A stretch of 41,625 nucleotides of DNA from Armatimonadota bacterium (GCA_020850315.1 JADZEY010000111.1:1-41625), one strand, 5' to 3'. Positions 14,688 through 23,876 are shown, numbered from the stretch's first letter. Translations and numbers: made by a program. Notes: a model not told the origin generated them from the sequence alone.

Positions 14688-17354
14688 TCAACGCTTGTCA
14701 GCCGAAAAATCCAACGCTTCTACCTTCCTCCCGGCCCGCAACGTCACAACTCCATTGTTGGTGCATTCCAGAAACGGACCTTCCATCCGCAAGCCATCCC
14801 GAATCGGGGCTTCCGCAACGCCATTTACCAGCAGCTGAGTACCCTCATCCCCCTGCTGGCGCAGGGTAAGGTGGTCGCCGTGAATCGTCGTGTAGCTGCT
14901 TGGTGTCGGTTTCCGCTGGCGTAGCTGTTGGATAAAATCGGGGAAGCTGAGTTCCTGTGTGCTTGCCGTCTCCACCACGTACCCCTTTCCGGAACGATAC
15001 CGACGGTTGGCGGCCTGTTCGCTCCAAACTCCAGTCGCATCAAACGGCCAGATACCCACCATCCCCCCTTCCATCCGGCAGATGATCCATCCGCTGGAAT
15101 CCCGCACCAGCGTGTCAAGTGACTTCGGGAAGAAAAGATCAACGTTTGGATAGGGCGATTGTGGCGGAATATCATACCGTGCAATCAGCGTCCCACGGTG
15201 CTGCCAAACCTGCTCGAACGGCGATCCCCCAATCCATTTATCGGGGCTGCGGTATCCTGCTTTGGTTGTGCCGATGTTCTCCAACATCAACTCAGGCTCC
15301 TCCGGGAAAAACATCCCAAGCTCCTGAGCCGACGAATATGGATTCAGCCCGAAGATGGTGTTGTTTGGGCGGTTGGCGGCAAACGTCACATCCCACGTGT
15401 GCTGCTGGATTGGCGATTGCAATCCCCCCTGCATCGAGCCAATCGCGTAATCGTGGTTGATGAATGTCTGCTTCCGCACCGGCGTAAACCGTTCCTTGCT
15501 GAACCGCATTTTCCCACGCGAGCGGTGCACCTCCCGATGCAGAAATGGAGCATCGCGCTGGTTCAGTATCTCCCGAATAATTCCCGATGGCCGGAACGGG
15601 CTAACCGAAGCAAACGCTAAATCAGCAAACGGAATCGGGACGGTGTCACGAAGGTAGAAATTGATGTAGCCGTTCATCTCGGCAAGGCGCGGGTTCAGTG
15701 TGGAGCTTTCGCCATCGCGTGAGTGCGCACCGCAGTAATTGCCGTTCAGATATTCGGTAGCGGCATCGGCCAACAGAAACTCCAACATCATCTGGCAGCG
15801 GTGGCGAAGCCGTGAGTCGCTCGCAAAATCCCGAAGCACAAGAAGCGGCGCAATGTAGTAGTAATGGTAGCGGGGGGAATCCCATTCGGACATCCCGTTG
15901 GTGGCAGTTTCATCAATCCAGTGGTGGAGGTACTTCGTTGCTTCGGCATGGATTTGGCGCGAGCTTTTTCCATTGAACCACTCACTCTCGGGAAGGTCGG
16001 GCCATTCCTGGCTGAATAAAAAAAGTGAGGAATAATACATCAGAAAATGGTTCTCCGTATCGCCACGGTAGGGGGTGTACCGCCGCCACGTTTCGCGGAA
16101 CCGCGCACGCCACTGATGATCCAGAAAATTATGGCAATAAAAATAGAAGCAGGTGGCTGGGTACATCCAAAAGATATCCCCCTTTGGCTGGCGTAGCAGC
16201 GTGTCAAGCTGCCGCCATGCTAACGCTGTATCGGTGCCGGTCACCAATTTTGCGGCGACAAACTGGAAATTCAGCGCGTTATTCCGGGCAATTTGGTGCA
16301 AAGTGGAATCAAGCAATGGTGAAGAATGAGAAACAGCAGAACATTGATGAATTGAGGAGGGAATCTGTGTTGAAAAAACGTTGGGAACCGAGTCGCTATC
16401 TGGATACATAATCTGCTCAAAAATTATCGAATCACTGCGAAACTGTTTTTCGGTAAGGCTCCACACCTGCGCTTTTCCCAACCCTGATTGCTGCCACGCT
16501 GTATCGTGAATATTTTTTCGCCAAACTCCATATCCGAATGTTCCGGCAAGCAACTCCTCCGTTTCGTGAATTTTAATCAACGCATGAACTCTGCGTGTAG
16601 GGAGATTGGAGGTGATATCAGTGATACTGTCATTTGAATTTGATTGAATTACTACTCCATTAAATCCGTACAGAATTTTTTGATTGTCTTTTTCAAGAGT
16701 GATGTTGGCATCCAATACTTCATCTTTGCCATACATCCTAACTCTGCTGGTGCGGACGGTATCCCAAACGGTATCCCACGATGCTCCATTATTTTCCGAA
16801 TAGCAACGATAGAGGTACGGTGAGGTGTCAAGCGAAGCAAGCGCGACCCAACGGGTGGAAATAGAGTTTGGCGGCGAAATGGAGAAAACGTAGCGATGCT
16901 GCAACACCCCTTCTGGATTTTCCCAATGCTCACCTCCATCGCTTGACCGCCACAGCCCCCAAGCCGTTGCAGCAACCACCCAGCGCGGATCTTGCTGGTT
17001 CACTTTCACATCCATCACCTCGGTCATTCGCCAGTCGGTGGTGATGCGCCATGTTGTCCCGTAGTCGGTGGACTTATGCACTCCATTTCCCGCAGCAATA
17101 AATAAAATCTGCCCATTTGTGCGGTCAACAGCATCCATTGCGTAGGCTTTCAGATTTCGCGGGCCAAGATGTTGCCACGTCCGTGCGGAGTCCACGCTGC
17201 GGAATAATCCGCTGCCCAGCGTGCTGCTTCCAACAATGGAATCCTGATTGCCAAGAACAACAGCATAGAGCGTGCTCCGTTGCTGGGAAATTGCAGTGAT
17301 GGGAATCAATACAAAAAGGAGTATCCATTGCAGAGGCAGGATTCGGTACTTCAT
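14688..17354 (-). CDS. Secreted Asp-box beta-propeller fused to alpha/alpha-toroid lyase-like domain
   Basis: This 888-residue protein has a signal peptide (about 1-24). Residues about 25-310 carry at least four Asp-box (BNR-type) turns: SVDSARTW (53-60), STDYGTTW (95-102), SSDGGEHW (137-144) and SENNGASW (186-193), which indicates a sialidase/sortilin-like beta-propeller. From about 340 to 640 it changes to aromatic helices (FYCHNFLDHQWRARFRETW, HYYYIAPLLVLRDFASDSRL), as in an alpha/alpha toroid of polysaccharide lyases. A beta-rich tail follows. No T9SS tail is recognised. The domain junction (about residues 205-345) is unusually AT-rich. It lies 22 bp after the six-hairpin glycosidase-like gene and is probably co-transcribed with it. 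A carbohydrate-degrading role is inferred; active-site residues cannot be assigned. Confidence 0.75.
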   Translation of the reverse strand: MKYRILPLQWILLFVLIPITAISQQRSTLYAVVLGNQDSIVGSSTLGSGLFRSVDSARTWQHLGPRNLKAYAMDAVDRTNGQILFIAAGNGVHKSTDYGTTWRITTDWRMTEVMDVKVNQQDPRWVVAATAWGLWRSSDGGEHWENPEGVLQHRYVFSISPPNSISTRWVALASLDTSPYLYRCYSENNGASWDTVWDTVRTSRVRMYGKDEVLDANITLEKDNQKILYGFNGVVIQSNSNDSITDITSNLPTRRVHALIKIHETEELLAGTFGYGVWRKNIHDTAWQQSGLGKAQVWSLTEKQFRSDSIIFEQIMYPDSDSVPNVFSTQIPSSIHQCSAVSHSSPLLDSTLHQIARNNALNFQFVAAKLVTGTDTALAWRQLDTLLRQPKGDIFWMYPATCFYFYCHNFLDHQWRARFRETWRRYTPYRGDTENHFLMYYSSLFLFSQEWPDLPESEWFNGKSSRQIHAEATKYLHHWIDETATNGMSEWDSPRYHYYYIAPLLVLRDFASDSRLRHRCQMMLEFLLADAATEYLNGNYCGAHSRDGESSTLNPRLAEMNGYINFYLRDTVPIPFADLAFASVSPFRPSGIIREILNQRDAPFLHREVHRSRGKMRFSKERFTPVRKQTFINHDYAIGSMQGGLQSPIQQHTWDVTFAANRPNNTIFGLNPYSSAQELGMFFPEEPELMLENIGTTKAGYRSPDKWIGGSPFEQVWQHRGTLIARYDIPPQSPYPNVDLFFPKSLDTLVRDSSGWIICRMEGGMVGIWPFDATGVWSEQAANRRYRSGKGYVVETASTQELSFPDFIQQLRQRKPTPSSYTTIHGDHLTLRQQGDEGTQLLVNGVAEAPIRDGLRMEGPFLECTNNGVVTLRAGRKVEALDFSADKR

Positions 17355-17376
17355 GATTCAGCGATAGCGTAGATAA

Positions 17377-19434
17377 TCATGTGATGATTAACGTGTGATT
17401 GATGTTCAGCGGTAGCGGGATTTTTATGACCCCTTGCTCCATCGTAATTTTTTCGCCATCCAGCTCCGCAGTTGTGGTTCCACTGATAATTATTTTAATT
17501 GTTCCAGAACCCACACGAATTGTGTGTTGGAAGTCTGAAATTTTTGACGCAATAATTAGCATCTCACCTTCAATTTTCACACATAGCAGGTGGCGGACAA
17601 CCAGAACAACAAACTGCGCCCATCCCCAAACAATAATTCCCACTGGCGGAAATGGAGGTGTGCTGCGCGGGCCGTAATACTCAAACCAAGTTCCACCAAC
17701 TCCTGCTTTTCCCAGCAGCCAACGCAACGAGCGTTCGGCGCGTTCCGTTACTCTGGCTTCGATTTCTGCCGAGGCAATAAATGCTGTTGCGAACGCCCAC
17801 GGGCCGTGGGAGTCGGGGTCGGAAGCAATGGTGCTTCGGCCATATCCGCCCTCTCCATTTTGATTCCAAAGAAGCTCCAGATTATCCAGCGTCCGCGTGG
17901 CAATATCACTGTTTGCGGGAACAATCCCGTAGATAATCGGCAACGCCTCCACGGCATCGGGAGTGCAGGGGCGGGCGGTTGTTTCTGGGGAAGCGGGAAG
18001 GTACGGCGCGTAGTTAGGATCATGCGGGCCTGCGTCGGGAACCATGATTTCCGCTGGAGTTCCGTCGGCCAATCGGCGGTGGATAAATTTGCCTTCGTGA
18101 AGTAGCCGATACTTCGGATGATTCAGCATCGCTTCCTGAATCCGCTGCCCAGCAGCGCGCCACCGTTCGGCATCTTCCTGCTGGCCCAAATGCTGGGCAA
18201 GCTCGGCAATGTGAATCAACCCAACAGAGCAGAACACTTGGTGGCTAAGGTCGAACCCGGGCTGAACGCCCATCCACGGCAGCCGCTCCCAAAGGTCGCG
18301 GCGGGCTTGCAGCAAACCGCTCTCGTGTTGGTATTCTGGACGGAGCAGATAGTTGGCAACCGCACGGATGCGACCCCACCACAACTGGGGGAGCTTGACA
18401 TCGCCAGTCCATCGCCAGTAGTGCCAGATGGCATCCAACACCGCCCCGTTTCCGTTCAGTTCGGAAAGTTCGCCGCCACGGAACCGGCTTGATTCGGCAA
18501 TCATCCCCTCATCATTGGCCAGTTGGCTCAGGATATTCTGGATCACCTGCCGCGCCAGCACAAACTGTCCGCTGATGGCCGCCGCAGTGGCAACCATCGC
18601 CGCATCCATCCCCCATTGATAGCCATACTGCCAGATTGAAGCGTCGAATTTTCCGCTGCGGCTTACCGCGGCCCGAAGCCCGTTGCAGGCAATGGCATAC
18701 TGGCACTGAAGTTGGCCCGCAAGGGTTTCGCCAAGCGATTCATTGAAGGTGGCAGGCGGATCCGGTTCTTCACGTTGGATCCAAAACTCTTCCTGCTGGG
18801 CCATTCCAACCGCTTCAATCGAATAGATGAACGTTGCGCAAACGCCGCCGGCATTGGCTTGGCAGGGAACGGTTAAGAACCGCTCGAACGCATTCCCCGA
18901 TGGAGCCGAAAAAAGGCTAATGGAAGCATATCCTTCCGCCTGAAGCAGCCCACCGGGGGCTGCGTGGAACTGATCGAACAGCAACGGGTTGGCGTACAGC
19001 GCGGCTTCAATCTGAACAGCTTCAATCCGAGCAACAGCGGCGGCACATTCGGGTTCGGAAATGGAGACTTCGCGGATCAGGTTGGATGTGGAGCGTTGCA
19101 CGTAGAACCGCTCGGTGACAACCACCGCGCCAGCCCGCCACCGTGCCACAACTTCTGGCCGCTCTGTTAGGTTCCACCCGACATCCAGCGTGCTGTGGGT
19201 TGGGCGGTGGCGGACTCCATCCACCACAACGGTGAGCATGGTGCGTTGCAAACCAAGTTCGGGGTGGAACAGCCATGTCCCTTCTTTTCGCGTCATCCGT
19301 TCGGGGTCCCACAGCAGCAGTCCAAGCGGCGCAAGCAATGGGTTGCGGCTCCATTGCAGCACAGCAACAATGCGCCCATCGCCAAGCGGGAAATAATCGG
19401 TGTCTGGGGCGTTGGTTTGTTGATCTGGTATCAT
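17377..19434 (-). CDS. Six-hairpin glycosidase-like protein
   Basis: The 685 residues begin with a beta-rich domain (FPLGDGRIVAVLQW..., RFYVQRSTSNLIREVSI) and continue, from about 250, with an (alpha/alpha)6 barrel. Recognisable pieces are WQYGYQWGMDAAMVATAAAI, ELNGNGAVLDAIWHYWRWTG, DSHGPWAFATAFIASAEIE and TWFEYYGPRSTPPFPP. The arrangement resembles GH15/GH63/GH78-type six-hairpin glycosidases and phosphorylases. Asp and Glu residues in these segments could be catalytic, but I cannot assign them. There is no signal peptide, so it appears cytoplasmic, unlike its downstream neighbour. It begins 5 bp after ispH ends and is probably in the same operon. The last 75 codons are more AT-rich than the rest. 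Confidence 0.72.
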   Translation of the reverse strand: MIPDQQTNAPDTDYFPLGDGRIVAVLQWSRNPLLAPLGLLLWDPERMTRKEGTWLFHPELGLQRTMLTVVVDGVRHRPTHSTLDVGWNLTERPEVVARWRAGAVVVTERFYVQRSTSNLIREVSISEPECAAAVARIEAVQIEAALYANPLLFDQFHAAPGGLLQAEGYASISLFSAPSGNAFERFLTVPCQANAGGVCATFIYSIEAVGMAQQEEFWIQREEPDPPATFNESLGETLAGQLQCQYAIACNGLRAAVSRSGKFDASIWQYGYQWGMDAAMVATAAAISGQFVLARQVIQNILSQLANDEGMIAESSRFRGGELSELNGNGAVLDAIWHYWRWTGDVKLPQLWWGRIRAVANYLLRPEYQHESGLLQARRDLWERLPWMGVQPGFDLSHQVFCSVGLIHIAELAQHLGQQEDAERWRAAGQRIQEAMLNHPKYRLLHEGKFIHRRLADGTPAEIMVPDAGPHDPNYAPYLPASPETTARPCTPDAVEALPIIYGIVPANSDIATRTLDNLELLWNQNGEGGYGRSTIASDPDSHGPWAFATAFIASAEIEARVTERAERSLRWLLGKAGVGGTWFEYYGPRSTPPFPPVGIIVWGWAQFVVLVVRHLLCVKIEGEMLIIASKISDFQHTIRVGSGTIKIIISGTTTAELDGEKITMEQGVIKIPLPLNINHTLIIT

Positions 19435-19439
19435 GGGTG

Positions 19440-20681
19440 CTACGCCGATGTACGCTCCTGAAATGCCCCCAATGCTTCTTCAACTGATCGGGCAGTTGGA
19501 TAGAAGGTGAGGATGGATTGGATCACCGCATCCACCAGCGCGTCCGGGCAGGAAGCCCCACTGGTCAGCACAAGCTGAATCGGGCGATCCAGCACCGGAA
19601 GCCACCCTTCGGTCAGGACTTCCTTCCCGGTGTGAATATCGAAATGGCGGATGGAGGTTTGGCTAAGAATTTCACCAGCATCGCGGATGAAATAGGTTGG
19701 CATCTTCTGCTGGCAAAGCTCAACCAGATGAGAGGTGTTGGAGCTGTTGTAGCCGCCAACCACAATCGCCAAATCCCCGCCGGAAGCAATCAGCGCGCTG
19801 GTGGCCCCTTGATTTTCGTTGGTGGCGTAGCAGAGGGTGTCGCGGGTGTCAGCAAAGTGCTCGGCGATGGTTTCGGGGCCGTAGCGGGCAAGCATTGCTT
19901 GGCGTAATCGGTCGGCAATGGCTTGGGTTTCCTGGGCCAGCATGGTGGTTTGGTTCACCACGCCAATCCGGTTCAGATCGGTAGCCGGATTGAACCCTTC
20001 GGAGCTTCTGTTACGGAACCATTCCTCAAACTTTTCCACTGCTTCCCTCCCTTCGATGATTGCCGCCAGACGCTCGGTTTCTTCCATGTTTTCCACCACC
20101 ACGGTTGGCGCGCTGCTGCGGCTGTGGCTGAACGTTGCGCGGGTTTCCTCATGATTCCATTTGCCATGCACCACCACTGTGCAATCTCGCTCGCCAAGCG
20201 TTGCGGTGCGGTTCCAGACCTTCTCCACAAACGGGCAAGTGGTGTCGTAGCGGTAGGGGTCAATTCCGCGTTGGCTAAGTTGCTGCTGGATTTCGAGAGT
20301 GGTTCCGAACGCTGGGACAATCACAATGTCGTCGGCAGAAAGGTCATCCCAGCGGACCAGTTGCTGGCCGGAAGTGGTCATCACAAACTGCACGCCACGC
20401 CCCCGCAGGTCTTGGTTCACGTGGGGGTTGTGGATCATCTCCGACAGCAGAAAAATCCGTTTGTCGGGATGCTGCTCAACAGCACGGTAGGCAATCTCGA
20501 TTGCGTTCTCCACCCCGAAACAGAATCCGAAATGCCGTGCTAAATGGAAGCGAACAGGCCCAAAATCCAGCACCGAGGGGGAGTAATCCCGGCGGCGTGG
20601 GTCTTGCAGTTTTCGGGCATTTTTCACCACTGAGATAATCGGCGAGCGGTAGAAGACGGGAATATCGAACGTGCGTGCCAT
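19440..20681 (-). CDS. ispH: 4-hydroxy-3-methylbut-2-enyl diphosphate reductase
   Basis: IspH performs the last step of the MEP pathway, reducing HMBPP to IPP and DMAPP with a 4Fe-4S cluster. The start at ATG 20681 gives 413 residues; the longer frame upstream overlaps a terminator and another gene and is rejected. Three cluster cysteines are visible: C54 in GFCFGVENA, C149 in TTCPFVEKVW and C284 in DTLCYATNENQ. The HGKWNHEET, YNSSNTSHL and TSGASCPD segments are also conserved. The length, well above the roughly 316 residues of the E. coli enzyme, matches the longer form known from cyanobacteria and some Bacteroidota. It is the first gene of a unit with the glycosidase-like gene 5 bp downstream. 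A terminator between it and the KTSC gene suggests its own promoter. Confidence 0.95.
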   Translation of the reverse strand: MARTFDIPVFYRSPIISVVKNARKLQDPRRRDYSPSVLDFGPVRFHLARHFGFCFGVENAIEIAYRAVEQHPDKRIFLLSEMIHNPHVNQDLRGRGVQFVMTTSGQQLVRWDDLSADDIVIVPAFGTTLEIQQQLSQRGIDPYRYDTTCPFVEKVWNRTATLGERDCTVVVHGKWNHEETRATFSHSRSSAPTVVVENMEETERLAAIIEGREAVEKFEEWFRNRSSEGFNPATDLNRIGVVNQTTMLAQETQAIADRLRQAMLARYGPETIAEHFADTRDTLCYATNENQGATSALIASGGDLAIVVGGYNSSNTSHLVELCQQKMPTYFIRDAGEILSQTSIRHFDIHTGKEVLTEGWLPVLDRPIQLVLTSGASCPDALVDAVIQSILTFYPTARSVEEALGAFQERTSA

Positions 20682-20695
20682 TGGCTGTGTTGGAT

Positions 20696-20734
20696 AAAAA
20701 AAAACCGGAGCAGAGCGCGGCAGGCCTGCCCCGG
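20696..20734 (-). terminator. Intrinsic terminator between the KTSC gene and ispH
   Basis: On the minus strand CCGGGGCAG (20734-20726) pairs with CTGCTCCGG (20713-20705) with one G-T pair and is followed by nine T. It sits 42 bp after the KTSC stop and 15 bp before the ispH ATG, so it ends the upstream transcript. It could also act as an attenuator in the ispH leader. Confidence 0.85.
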
Positions 20735-20776
20735 TGTAAAAATAGTGGCTTCGCGGGGGGAAGCACGTCACAAGGT

Positions 20777-21166
20777 TTATGCCGACATCGGCACCGAACG
20801 GGCTGCGGCTGGGCGCGCAATCGGTTGGGCTGGTAGCGGCGGCTGGGTCGCTGATGATTGCGTTGGTGTGGCGGGGGATTGCTCCATCGCTACGGTGGAT
20901 TCCGGCATTGGGGGCAGTTTTGCTGCGCGGCGTGCCTGCTGGCGTTTGGTTAGCCGGCCCAACCGCTCCTGCCGAAATCGCCCCTGGATCCGTCGGCGGA
21001 AGAAGCTCCCTTTGGACGGAGAGCGGAGGAATTGCAGGAAGACATCGTGCGGCACATTCTCGAATACATAGATTCCGCCGCCGGTGAAGATCACCTCCAA
21101 TTGGCGGGTTTTCGGGTCGTACCCGATTGCGTGAATCGCGTTTGAGTTGACGGTTGTTAGCATCAT
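20777..21166 (-). CDS. KTSC-domain protein
   Basis: The 129 residues start with a KTSC domain: VNSNAIHAIGYDPKTRQLEV, then FTGGGIYVFENVPHDVFLQF, then SPSKGSFFRRRIQGRF. This is a small family (about 60 residues) named for a conserved Lys-Thr-Ser-Cys sequence in its founder members. It is found alone or fused to nucleic-acid-associated domains, and its function is unknown. Here the sequence reads SKGSFF where the founder motif would lie, so the motif is not conserved. The C-terminal half is basic, then Pro/Ala-rich, and probably disordered. A terminator follows the gene. No clear promoter was found upstream. Confidence 0.75.
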   Translation of the reverse strand: MMLTTVNSNAIHAIGYDPKTRQLEVIFTGGGIYVFENVPHDVFLQFLRSPSKGSFFRRRIQGRFRQERLGRLTKRQQARRAAKLPPMPESTVAMEQSPATPTQSSATQPPLPAQPIARPAAARSVPMSA

Positions 21167-21358
21167 GGCGGTGCCTGTTCAGTGGTTGCTTGGGCGTTGT
21201 CTGTGCGGTCTTCCGGTGGCAAAGGAACAGCCAACTGTTGCATGGTTTTTGGCCACGCTTCATTGACGAATAAGGGGGTGAAATGATGTGTGGATTGGGA
21301 TTTTTTTTGCCGTGCTTAACAGTTTGTGCGGCTATCTGCCAACAGCAAAGAAGTTGGG

Positions 21359-21388
21359 TTGCTTTCCAACAATGCTTTGCTATTTTTG
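21359..21388 (+). promoter_or_regulatory. Bacteroidota-type promoter of the aminotransferase gene
   Basis: TTG (21359-21361), a 19-bp spacer and TATTTTTG (21381-21388) match TTG-N19-21-TAnnTTTG exactly. The ATG at 21446 lies 57 bp downstream, which supports that start over the in-frame codon at 21326. Confidence 0.7.
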
Positions 21389-21445
21389 CTCCCGTCGTTC
21401 AATCCAAACCTGTGGCTTTATACCGGCCCGCTTCCCAGGTACTCC

Positions 21446-22546
21446 ATGATCGCAGTCCCTTCCCATATCGCCTCGTTACGGGCTTACCAGCCTGGCAAAT
21501 CCGTTGCCGAAGTTGAGCAAGAGTTAGGAATCACCGGCGCGGTGAAACTTGCTTCCAACGAAAATCCCCTTGGTTCATCACCCCTTGCTCTTCAGGCAGC
21601 TGCCGAATCGTTGCAGCACCTTACCCACTATCCCGATGCAGGGCTGCGGTTGCGTCAAGCCATTGCCGAACGGTTCGTTATCCGCCCGGAAAACGTGATC
21701 TGCGGTAGCGGGGGTGAGTCCATCATCAGCACCGCACTACACACGTTTTTGGATGGTGAGGATGAGATGATTAGCAGCGAGGGGACGTTCGTGGGGTTTC
21801 TGGTGCTGGCCCATGCTTCCGGCAAGAGAACCCACTACGTGCCGCAGCGGAACAACGGGTACGATCTAGACGGTATCCTGCGGAAGATCAACGACAAAAC
21901 CAAGATCATTTACATCGCCAACCCGAACAACCCCACCGGAACGGCAGTGGCCACCAACGCGCTTGAGCGATTCATGGGGAAAGTGCCGGAACACATTCTG
22001 GTGATCCTTGATGAAGCCTACTTTGAGTACGCCGACGGCTGGCCCGATTACCCCGATTCGATGCACTACCGCTGGGATAACGTTCTCACTGTCCGCACCT
22101 TCAGCAAAGCCTACGGCCTTGCCGGAATCCGCATCGGCTACGGCATGGCCCACTCGGACATCATCGGCAAGATGATGAAAGTGAAACTGCCGTTCGAGCC
22201 GAACACCCCCGCCGAAGAAGCCGGATTGGCAGCCCTGAACGATGAAGATTTTTTGCGCCGCACTGTTGTGCTGAACCGCGAGTCGGTGCTGTACTATCAT
22301 CACGAGTTCGAGCGGATGGGGCTGCGCTTTGTGCCAACCCTTGCCAATTTCGTGATGATTGACTTCCGCGACCACGACCGAATGATGCGGATATTCAACG
22401 GGCTGATGCGGCGCGGGGTTATCACCCGCCCACTTACCGCGTTTGGGCTTCCGAACTGCCTGCGGATTTCCACCGGCACAATGGAGCAAAACGTCCGCTG
22501 CGTGGAAGCATTGGAGGAAGTTCTGAACGAGGAATTGGTTCACTAA
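21446..22546 (+). CDS. HisC-like PLP aminotransferase, possibly aromatic
   Basis: A 366-residue class-I/II aminotransferase of the histidinol-phosphate (HisC) type. Seen are KLASNENPLGSSP (near 32), the PLP pocket piece CGSGGES, NPNNPTGTAV, DEAYFEYAD and FSKAYGLAGIRIGYG, with the Schiff-base lysine at K221. HisC-type enzymes transaminate imidazole-acetol phosphate, but several act on phenylpyruvate and 4-hydroxyphenylpyruvate. The next genes encode 4-hydroxyphenylpyruvate dioxygenase and glutamate dehydrogenase and no histidine genes are nearby. I therefore infer that it supplies 4-hydroxyphenylpyruvate from tyrosine. HisC itself remains possible, so no gene symbol is given. The gap to the next gene is 100 bp. 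Confidence 0.85.
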   Translation: MIAVPSHIASLRAYQPGKSVAEVEQELGITGAVKLASNENPLGSSPLALQAAAESLQHLTHYPDAGLRLRQAIAERFVIRPENVICGSGGESIISTALHTFLDGEDEMISSEGTFVGFLVLAHASGKRTHYVPQRNNGYDLDGILRKINDKTKIIYIANPNNPTGTAVATNALERFMGKVPEHILVILDEAYFEYADGWPDYPDSMHYRWDNVLTVRTFSKAYGLAGIRIGYGMAHSDIIGKMMKVKLPFEPNTPAEEAGLAALNDEDFLRRTVVLNRESVLYYHHEFERMGLRFVPTLANFVMIDFRDHDRMMRIFNGLMRRGVITRPLTAFGLPNCLRISTGTMEQNVRCVEALEEVLNEELVH

Positions 22547-22646
22547 AGGCCAATTCCTTGCTCACTTTTTGGCCGGCTCCTTCCGCGCCAGCAACAGATT
22601 CCGCAAGCAAAGCAGTACCAACCATCAACACATAATTTTCCCGAAT

Positions 22647-23771
22647 ATGGAAACAGCCGAGCAACTCCGTGAAGCCGACCAGGGGCAAGACCTGTTCAAA
22701 ATTCATGGCACACATCACATTGAGTTTTACGTTGGCAACGCAAAGCAAGCCGCGTATTTCTACCGCCGCGCAATGGGCTTTGCGCTAACCGGATACTGCG
22801 GCCCGGAAACTGGTGTGCGCGACCGCGCAAGCTACCTTCTGGAGCAAGGGAAAGTCCGCCTTGTGCTGACCACACCGATGAACCCAGAGAACCCGATTGC
22901 CGACCACATCTACAAGCATGGCGACGGCGTGCGCGACATCGCAATCCATGTTGAAGATGCCGAGGAAGCCTACCGAATTGCCACCGAGCGCGGCGCACGT
23001 GGGGTGATGGAGCCGATGGAGATCAGCGACGCGAACGGCACGGTGAAAATCGCCACGGTTGCCACCTACGGCGATACCGTCCACAGCTTTGTGGAACGCC
23101 GCAACTACAACGGCGCATTCCTTCCAAACTTTGTCCCGCGCCAGGACTCACTGGCCGCCCCAGTCGGGCTGAAGCACGTGGATCACGTTGTGGGGAATGT
23201 TGACTGGAATAAGATGGAGGAGACCGTCAACTTCTACAAAGATGTCTTCGGTTTCAGCCGCTTTGTCAGTTTCGACGACAAGGACATCTCCACCCAATAC
23301 TCCGCGCTCCGCTCAACAGTGGTTGCCAACGAAAACAAGTGGATCAAATTCCCGATCAACGAGCCAGCCGAGGGGTTAAAGCAATCGCAGATTGAGGAGT
23401 ACGTGAAGTTCTACCGTGGCGCGGGGGTGCAGCATATCGCTATCGAGTGCGAGGACATCCTTCACTCCATCGCTACCATGCGCGAAAACGGTGTTGACTT
23501 CATGGTGGTTCCCGGCAGCTACTACGACGACCTTCAGGCACGTGTGGGTGATATCCAAGAATCCATCGAGGACCTTCGGAAGCTGAACATCCTTGTTGAC
23601 AGCGACGACAAGGGGTACATGCTCCAAATTTTCACCCGCCCGTTGGAGGATCGCCCAACGCTCTTCTTTGAGTTCATCCAGCGTCGCGGCGGCGAGTCCT
23701 TTGGGAAGGGGAATTTCAAGGCATTGTTCGAGGCGATTGAGCGCGACCAAGCCGAGCGCGGAAACTTGTAA
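22647..23771 (+). CDS. hpd: 4-hydroxyphenylpyruvate dioxygenase
   Basis: The 374-residue enzyme converts 4-hydroxyphenylpyruvate to homogentisate with non-heme Fe(II) and O2. Two VOC half-domains are present: the first starts at IHGTHHIEFYVGNAKQAAYF, the second at LKHVDHVVGNVDWNKMEETV. The metal triad is visible as H180 (VDHVVGN), H263 (VQHIAIE) and E342 (FFEFIQR). The C-terminal helix GGESFGKGNFKALFEAIERD is typical and closes the active site. The ATG at 22647 is chosen because the family N-terminus fits it; the frame from 22569 adds an unrelated 26 residues. Homogentisate could go to tyrosine breakdown or pigment formation; downstream enzymes are not in the window. Confidence 0.96.
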   Translation: METAEQLREADQGQDLFKIHGTHHIEFYVGNAKQAAYFYRRAMGFALTGYCGPETGVRDRASYLLEQGKVRLVLTTPMNPENPIADHIYKHGDGVRDIAIHVEDAEEAYRIATERGARGVMEPMEISDANGTVKIATVATYGDTVHSFVERRNYNGAFLPNFVPRQDSLAAPVGLKHVDHVVGNVDWNKMEETVNFYKDVFGFSRFVSFDDKDISTQYSALRSTVVANENKWIKFPINEPAEGLKQSQIEEYVKFYRGAGVQHIAIECEDILHSIATMRENGVDFMVVPGSYYDDLQARVGDIQESIEDLRKLNILVDSDDKGYMLQIFTRPLEDRPTLFFEFIQRRGGESFGKGNFKALFEAIERDQAERGNL

Positions 23772-23787
23772 GAACGCATCACCGCAA

Positions 23788-23818
23788 GCCACTGGCAATT
23801 GCTGAAATCGCCAGTGGC
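23788..23818. other. Perfect 9-bp hairpin between hpd and the dehydrogenase gene
   Basis: GCCACTGGC (23788-23796) and GCCAGTGGC (23810-23818) pair perfectly around a 13-base loop. No T-run follows, so it may stabilise mRNA ends or partly reduce read-through rather than terminate. It lies 17 bp after the hpd stop and 58 bp before the glutamate dehydrogenase start. Confidence 0.55.
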
Positions 23819-23876
23819 CGTGGTACACCAACAGAACGTCATTGCTCACTGACACATACACGCAGAGAGAACAATC

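Noticed and set aside
17377-19434. Assignment of the six-hairpin protein to a named glycoside hydrolase family
   Set aside because: Several GH families share this fold and the catalytic acids cannot be assigned by eye.
20682-21263. N-terminal extension of ispH making 607 residues
   Set aside because: The extension runs through a terminator and the KTSC gene in another frame; the conserved IspH N-terminus starts near ATG 20681.
23788-23818. Hairpin after hpd as an intrinsic terminator
   Set aside because: No T-run follows on either strand, so it is listed only as a hairpin.
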